Source: Clostridia bacterium
Lineage (GTDB): Bacteria > Bacillota > Clostridia > Christensenellales > UBA1242
DNA: 64,000 nucleotides
Reading direction: 5' to 3'
Assembly: GCA_017478185.1 (NCBI GenBank)
Contig: JAFVEA010000009.1
Coordinates: 69,264-133,263 of the forward strand
Each line of letters starts with the position of its first letter. Position 1 is the first letter of the stretch. A program made the position numbers and the translations under genes. This document shows, one piece after another, positions 63,601 to 64,000 of this stretch. A model generated the notes under the pieces. That model did no database searches, had not been told where the DNA came from, and saw nothing but the letters and a program-made list of their open reading frames with translations.

Positions 63601-64000
63601 GTTGGTGGAGTTGCTGGAACCAACTCTGGAACAATAACAAAAACAGAAAGCGGAAACTTTAATGTTTCAAACGTTCAAATCACATCAAGCGGAAGAGCTG
63701 GCGGACTTGTTGGAACAAACAGCGGAACAATTTCAAACATTAACTTAGAAACAATTACAATAATTGGAGATAAAGCTATTGGTGGAGCTATTGGAGTTAA
63801 CACTGGTACAATTTTTGGCATAACGCTAACAAAATATACCATAACAAGCAATTCACAAAGTGATTCATTCCATGTTGGTGGATTTGTTGGAAACAATAGT
63901 GGAACGCTTGAAAACTTTGTGTTAAGCGGGCAGAACACAATAACAGCAGACAGGGCAAAAGTTGGTGGAATTGTTGGAAGAAACAGTGGAACAATAACCA
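45637..64000 (+). CDS. Giant GLUG-repeat surface lipoprotein, more than 6,121 aa, 3' end outside window
   Basis: One frame stays open from 45637 to the window edge. The type II signal peptide ends in lipobox LTGC (Cys29), so the N-terminus should be lipid-anchored outside the cell. Residues about 320-460 hold two or more imperfect 100-residue repeats (YELVTSVNSGTLGIIVGVTP / YTLITKENFNLLGIIVGATP). About 800-910 resembles a Big_2 domain (SRPSVATVYYED, then EGTTTITIK). From about 1,420 on, units recur of the form LMNDLDFGG...FTGTFDGNG(H/K)T, GLFG and many GG(I/V)VG..(S/N)G.I, typical of GLUG-type beta-helix adhesins. GGAG lies 6 bases before the first ATG; the adjacent ATG at 45640 is equally possible. 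Function, probably adhesion or surface structure, is inferred. Confidence 0.9.
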   Translation, partial: MMNAKIKFWHILTFFVMLVCFLCLGLTGCGNPRKGLTISFEGANGTVIEKDADGRDKISLVLEYDENGELTQKAKANLNIKVENGDKSLIRTVSVNSSDESKFGVSLSYDQESKTNFCEITAKGATSGEYGSFLEVVSNEDSTVRKLLYVSVVEKATTMDFANIINYNVDKNNFVYEITNLGIFNNIDFTLDSSKLFTFGPKTATTPTIGFVLKSGNKTLAKVDDLTTIKIGKQDSNYFLFYGNQVERITLVDNNYFVFETYNVDDENNTDFQKNIKIKFYEDLNYDSLDLQKIDDASEVSNVEIYEVFEYEQIESIPISEEKYYNYYVKVLDEDQNEKYELVTSVNSGTLGIIVGVTPAYEIASQHLEATFIKNHNQKENNIGIKVTPDDDEDNKLEYSYEILEPDDAYTLFEGSLTSKDEYYNKFYLKTQVDSKNVYTLITKENFNLLGIIVGATPVYKLNNTIYILDGGKSNAFLVGGLNESLNGTEVVFKARYKGFLDIPEITKVPAFEKSVLFKIYNYPTMILLNEKASTNEFEKVTGTISGSEIYNGYYFFDESTNNYVLITKDNCNKTSISIGGTEYNLSDISIYKLVQAVDELNVFDVKSGIRKGELKVDVLGGSVGFDNFTISSYKEYGMVNSFIAGALRIVAGKTYYTYGNKIYSDSNHGLEVATIASNNSFVLNGKTYYIQNKVVYDDSSKRNQVASIGDFGEFMLYTTPYKLFENEEKLTHTLDNNQVLTFSSSAEPGDILQGTFEIMLKAENSVSGEEVFRRILLRFDSGITEIGAMAGEKEIEENSTQILSIKQNYGIVQKTTQKINVTVGAEESATYEDRKGNKKTYLSVSSSRPSVATVYYEDENKKIFENQINPEDLSFIVEAKSEGTTTITIKTESGTATCSFDVVVKSVPEVITINPNAASIPVRTFYELENIDITKENVKDFYILNSEGGYVHATGEYNPNYIYYAFMGGSYYEVSNRKTLSEIKIEEGNTLRLDYNIYPTTASVSNVYVYYLTKDAFENLGSNSEIKTALLKLINNEGLNEDEEGYFAKEGNIKVENKVENIDKNYAQLTTYSLSENNEAYPCIVFKYLNESNESEYYFSAFKVLLYRAISSFTTKTQDITLLYSGNGAYDNYSTASLEVEINPGNTTVSIESVEWFFVDENGIPENTGITSSTTTLSKSGEIQIEGTNKKRDENKLLGESVGVKALGLPASSNSQTYYVKATITDVNGSVYSIIFSIQIKAPVSITNLTAFNYDDENGIYFKASNGLTEYSDKTKLARKNSSENNIPEKSQISYLDILLETSDGSTPTNPNLAYILFDATVNEGGVWRPTQRVKNSYASSSAWLGYDKALEKYFITPIGAGYSLLYVIPQEQLSTAVENITTADTILSICSNINNKDVVKIFKIAVADGYQTYLRLFNADDVLELENEDALDKNYYLMNDIDMTAKSISLIGTPEKPFSGTIQTVTTYDNGFEFKIGTKTYYIYENKVYSDEARENEVTLTETKTVDGVTYYKVGSVDSTDYYLKTFDYGKLYTYSSGKMIEESEDSVSAITDHVFANSAKHTVHTIYGIGIDKTLELNNESNNSYGFFSAFAGSISYVNFRFSYVRYNYSYNFETTETILESGSEKIPEIYLGVLAGKTLTKINQTYSTKSEYYGKYFNGTLITEENFESLGITVNETLIATTYNPSILNSSVFVEEFLITQNSESTQNAKVFAGTFGLNEISNIENFNITLTGTLKQTKNKEFFFGAFSGCNNAELTKEISVFVNVSSQIDNSENLSVGFGGAIGINKQNIENITVSGSIVGGEKVAYLGGIVGLSSAQILNCRSSIVLANATYVGGIVGLIDNSNIDNCVYENYATNNSVLSSNVQNSFVGGIAGGVNKGNITNSYVMIFNNSVKNQIYSTNVAGGVVGAASNNCEISKSFFSGNIYANKASGLVGNLSNTLTIENAYVVGELRTEDDAYLLVDNSATVKTSYSALVGYLVQNGEETLTKFYLTNGGTLTTLTDVYYLSGTSTQTDATPLSSSEMQQKDNFGDDFGFGNVWEIIASKNYGYPYLIGLYPEIPTGFNVELKKTTGVYEVLSEQSNIKKVIINLSEFKDETQNIKISDLFEITENPSSLSNQEASNEEVLKSIQINVLNQNTRVLNVFNLNLYDLTISIKEIGLGVLTVSSKLNPEANFVLQIYVINGFNDYTLTKNGTEINNTSISLEKDEVYNFVATYLKTIATSTQTSEGGTTSSGEETTIQVDATKVSGGIVFRLEEGKVTFGEDEFSKVINTGTQKTRQEIITEILNKSSLEAKQNVLKTNYPNSSITQDGSNYKLFVNGRNYADIENGNVYVYMYVENYSNIVVRPTELASNLSVDVFAYFVGSFKNGNATEQEIYLLDSSKKTFTVSINSGIKELKVNGSSSFEYISSIKASGKAEIDIEIVSDSPSDIDKGAQLTLFKVNTAVIRAANTTVYDQYGHNGAVYQNINDYFGKYYFYDNNLTEITLKNAVIYENLIILNLGTEEEVDLNNLNPNYIRDFTTTQSSSNMKKQTFSFSFVQSYYKQLTEPQVFKLVVTNYDNKKIEREVYFRFVPESISDIELHHYADAEFSENNQTMVSSYLINAGSVPSDTILAGQYGLLELKLLPEYANFDKIEITSVGDKTNDRISFKQLARSITQGEGNSLQTKYYVYDSNITQALSNTLELEKVSNYFDGAEPYYNYDGTIWLQTLVSKQNVINTKFFITITVYYNGVPESFEKEIQVDSSLVLGWSFDGLTKEADSLMPTAYIVSGLTYKSKLTLNKQGEFSSISDVNITKISGSESGNLIVNSVDTTYTYTVDATNAQIGDVFEVQVEGRKSMIALNSNSVYVRKIVRTIRFVVVDFILKDDALQVKIDENDESKGYSHEMVYAYEKPYKFDIVANESNIEVATNGEESLNAFIKSLNTDKYQMFSIRLQNSDGSYTTKMLNEVAKNNLLLYSFIKMGNGEEDKLGNSAKPVYDGANCYIKYVSGSGYYVCPINQASDTKIYLNRLCYDYDLSGHLVLTKEPNIAYNSAENSEWSEDANKMYSYKSPENENIFGVVPDIEITINFVQKTSIDNPIPIHTENEFLAMREGADYILMNDLQFGGIINDEQKPLYEPINTAIASLDGNGKTITIKEFVSFENQTTYNLGLFGTVSNTTILKNLTVCYESMNLSLESLETLNFGGICAINNGIITNCEVRNITNAENNASLSFEGNTDATTVFMFGGLCAQNNKNITNSRVKNLNLTASGIVAGFAAQNSGVISACYTNFGIVKNTSTQNIANIAVTAGFVAQNSGRVLASYVGVGYLEETEEHGKVVSQTQQISSNVDVGGFAYINSGEISDSFCAISLSIENRSLNAYSGGFVFTNEKDAKINRCYTISKIQTYSRSHTPFIGPSKTSNALNYVNALDINDCYYYDSGFGTETITLTNELGVNSLSIKQFANTNNREISCFEAYSVSKYSDISQEISSVWTFVDAQNAYFRTETLFDNKLNKQILGPQLVYANLKINPNREFDKYENNNYVYTEKCDYNYENILRKEERDVRIIDSAEKFVAYLEKDIEHNDVIKESYRLVDDIDLSTVDMSTYNTKTFVGSLDGNGFTIKNINILSTDVSSVGLFGIIGDGEAKTFASIHDVNLQVGLINATNAKYVGALAGNIQNSVLSNISVSETNSNNIQIFGKNMVGGLAGKIEGLSRVSGITSSVSVSAGFSENYTENLIYNSDLLSLYQVEGGSTYIFENIPNKSINDESKLCYAGGIFGVADLTPSDSVIVNKNSFNESRIKNLKVVGASKIIGATSGGVFGLLGARTYATDIEKITDQNSYIKSARFSGGIVGENHGTLNYARLVYQKAIQDAIDGSSYVGATNTNENYNLFRNDSSTTEFSKGVGGLVGFNFGLTIGKENITTGVITNSYNKVKVYDEKADIIGGLVGISVGGNFDSNYVTSSVGGSKQSYTGGAIGYVAALNDEKMVDIIISPFDKIPYDAFEFLGQIFVVNVVDDNPVLAIKNSSSTIQLDKKSAKEEELVYDAVYNGVTYTLTVPIKNKQIDNSAIGVTESYDNSKTYEVGKKVKYGNMVYECIVAITTPEAWNTSHWRNINVICQKIGETPYPILVDKRRYDGMDEQTLVINNTIARNNWAYSDYNRLLSIKENGKLGGFIGVVGANASIQSAHKYNTKDYSPTEVSEEYNFYVSRIFPNQPQINSNPNSGQILDCIGYDPRNQESFDINWNVTFSQTEQFTINNKNYYLKSESESKKLYLYYIDIDNYSTYISELTYNFGHENAFIIDGQLYYYYEEQDNSIYKIYAEPAFLATGLTRYEMFANSYNKTHVSDRISRHWSAYNYGQLQSDGSYKITVFDSALMPIYNKTTTIIKLPIFTVEEFKSIKNMPSLDYILMNDLDFGGEGISLCGANEPFTGTFDGNGHTLCNISPTNGTLTGIFGVTDGAEIYNLKISGVVAQINSLDSDFGVLASRATNTVFENIEILNGYNYQVTQVNYVGKMFEHNGNSYYIEGNTIRELENNNSVVGTIADGQVNIDEETYAINTMSSYATFTLNGTTYWFKNVNLFYKSGSDYIISVGDSKVCYKDEDTTKEIDIESGENDIFFKIKYATYLLERKTIKITNNKFDIGDETYTIDRDNQKIYMQNGSFVEIKDNFFTISDTTYHYEVNNIAIIMVTKKSEQNLISLNLWGEYNHNIGGLVGEYFVGVNGKLENVSVDCDFEITTSKESGGINIGGVVGKVVGEGYTTTVSNSQFKGNLTTSCYGNIGGFVGQTSMAHYSNNVVLGEVTLNAISAVAPNVGGFVGYASPIQKQIGGGEISITQNLFEGITVLNSINVNILSQGSKFYVGGFAGEFNGSAYNMVIAPDVYVNSGSYEITTYDNYDTSSGSANALTSQQITGFVANTVNSKSYVANGDRFVGIQNIEILATFYNNSMFENINPVIRESATISSDVGPAYTNIYYDQNLSLLSVCDDRFAKTTSDFLDKNIFGELTIVNNPTSSGESSESTEQSAQSESTQSINKIAITSSLTKLGVYNVTNDVYQNRSSLINSGSKLNPRQISNLNDLNSLPSSTFNYYVQTANIEGVNIQDSRKLNGFYNGNNFSVKFSDVQNSVFGTEVQNDATQNSNSKKQIALFECVNKSVVSSLSVCGDVRINIKTSTSGSRVLIGLVVGSLEKGSVIYGTYATGKLTVEDDDLAQVVGGLCGGMFDGQIIDSGCNVNLFVNGSGDVTRVGGLVGTIGHTSEINKTYSDCRVDVVSNSGLEPDVRYVVGEPLFDGENTITISSLSITQNGNTINLSAGTVFSCSEQLNNGTNTNVSITVYKNNNNLFYSIKDSFYNGMIKISNNSENTFVGGLVGGAIKADNFHSTTAIYGECYAKDSYSVANFVNSNFDAIISSVGKMNVKNVYYSNKTNTISNTATPFSVVDSIGGSVLKKDSSNSLTWNTNAWVSSPNTPIQNNLLPIPYAIKNLGILSDSVLIKSEEELNYYLNHSQEGATYTLNSDMDFSKMSTVTKFVGTLDGNGYKIYNINSTFITTNNGTIKNVEFVNNNGINVIYSNIGTVQNVYVHYGENVSVLNSGTITDCMIGDANATNSTGGLISRTINYDDILSSDLDFVSTWTVLYDDSDSTQGKLWLQTFAKSTNTISTFDEPNKNIAETITYTIDRENNIIKQGETQVATISEDKFEIDGVTFTISSSETTKTITTYSISTKEQYAEVLRYLNALETLPNEVVIKLAGDIDFEGMIINKLNKDITLNGNNGKTMKNFGVVNDALFNDSSNIFDVTFSNVNFYGNKGTSNYSLLVDENKGTISNVTIENIVFSVKSQATNVGLIASTLNKDLSNITIENVVINTNEAENLGAIVPVANSGKTLTDITISGLKINTKANYVGGVVGTNSGTISNINLETITITGTKTIGGVAGTNSGEISNITLKDYNITSTASSDSYYVGGVVGKNEGTISNITISKNNENNTISAANAVVGGVAGTNSGTITKTESGNFNVSNVQITSSGRAGGLVGTNSGTISNINLETITIIGDKAIGGAIGVNTGTIFGITLTKYTITSNSQSDSFHVGGFVGNNSGTLENFVLSGQNTITADRAKVGGIVGRNSGTIT
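63338..63763 (+). repeat. 123-residue tandem repeat with exact 57-bp copies
   Basis: Bases 63338-63394 and 63707-63763 are identical, offset by 369 bp (123 codons). The protein after each copy stays similar (VGTNSGTISNINLETITI then IGGVAGTNSG / IGGAIGVNTG). This indicates recent internal duplication. Confidence 0.85.

Noticed and set aside
45597..63994. Many minus-strand frames of 60-119 codons within the last 18 kb
   Set aside because: All lie opposite the uninterrupted giant plus-strand frame, lack ribosome binding sites and have unnatural composition (Cys/Phe/Leu/His-rich). They are shadows of the repeats.

Overview
This window is the replication-origin neighbourhood of a low-GC, Gram-positive-type bacterial chromosome, most likely an uncultured Bacillota of the class Clostridia or a close relative. 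The evidence is the gene set around oriC (rpmH, rnpA, yidD, yidC, jag, dnaN, dnaA, recF, gyrB, gyrA, parAB, mnmE, mnmG), strong A+T bias, AGGAGG ribosome binding sites, TTGACA/TATAAT promoters, a T-box leader on a dimer-type glycyl-tRNA synthetase, Sec/SPII lipoproteins, and a GyrA Thr at the quinolone position as in Clostridioides difficile. TGA is used as a stop (yidC; the gene after gyrA), so the code is standard. I see no rRNA, tRNA, transposase, integrase or CRISPR array.

Left part (1-11.7 kb): the 5' portion of a NadR-like nucleotidyltransferase, a lipoprotein, a YkvI-type membrane protein with a TPR protein, a Sel1-repeat protein, a minus-strand operon of a DUF1538 membrane protein with two PII-like genes, then a small unknown gene with mnmE and mnmG. 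11.65-15.84 kb is a gene-free, extremely A+T-rich gap. parA-parB follow (15.8-17.8 kb).

Origin (18.6-26.2 kb): jag, yidC, yidD, rnpA, rpmH and dnaN are all on the minus strand. A 1.4-kb oriC-like spacer with clustered DnaA boxes and A+T-rich direct repeats follows, then dnaA on the plus strand. dnaN is on the opposite side of the origin from dnaA, which is unusual, and the mnmE-mnmG-parA-parB block is inverted as a unit relative to the Bacillus subtilis order.

Right arm (26.2-45.4 kb): recF-gyrB-[HExxH metallopeptidase]-gyrA-[unknown]-[S33 hydrolase] looks like one operon. Then come a small ORF, degV, tmk, a lipoprotein, a SLOG protein, an XRE regulator, tex, an ASCH-GNAT-ASCH cassette and glyS behind an unusually short T-box.

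The last 18.4 kb (45,637 to the end) is one uninterrupted reading frame of more than 6,100 codons. It encodes a giant lipoprotein rich in GLUG-like beta-helix repeats and is still open at the window edge. Together with the short T-box, the ASCH-GNAT-ASCH cassette and the rearranged origin, it is the main point of interest.
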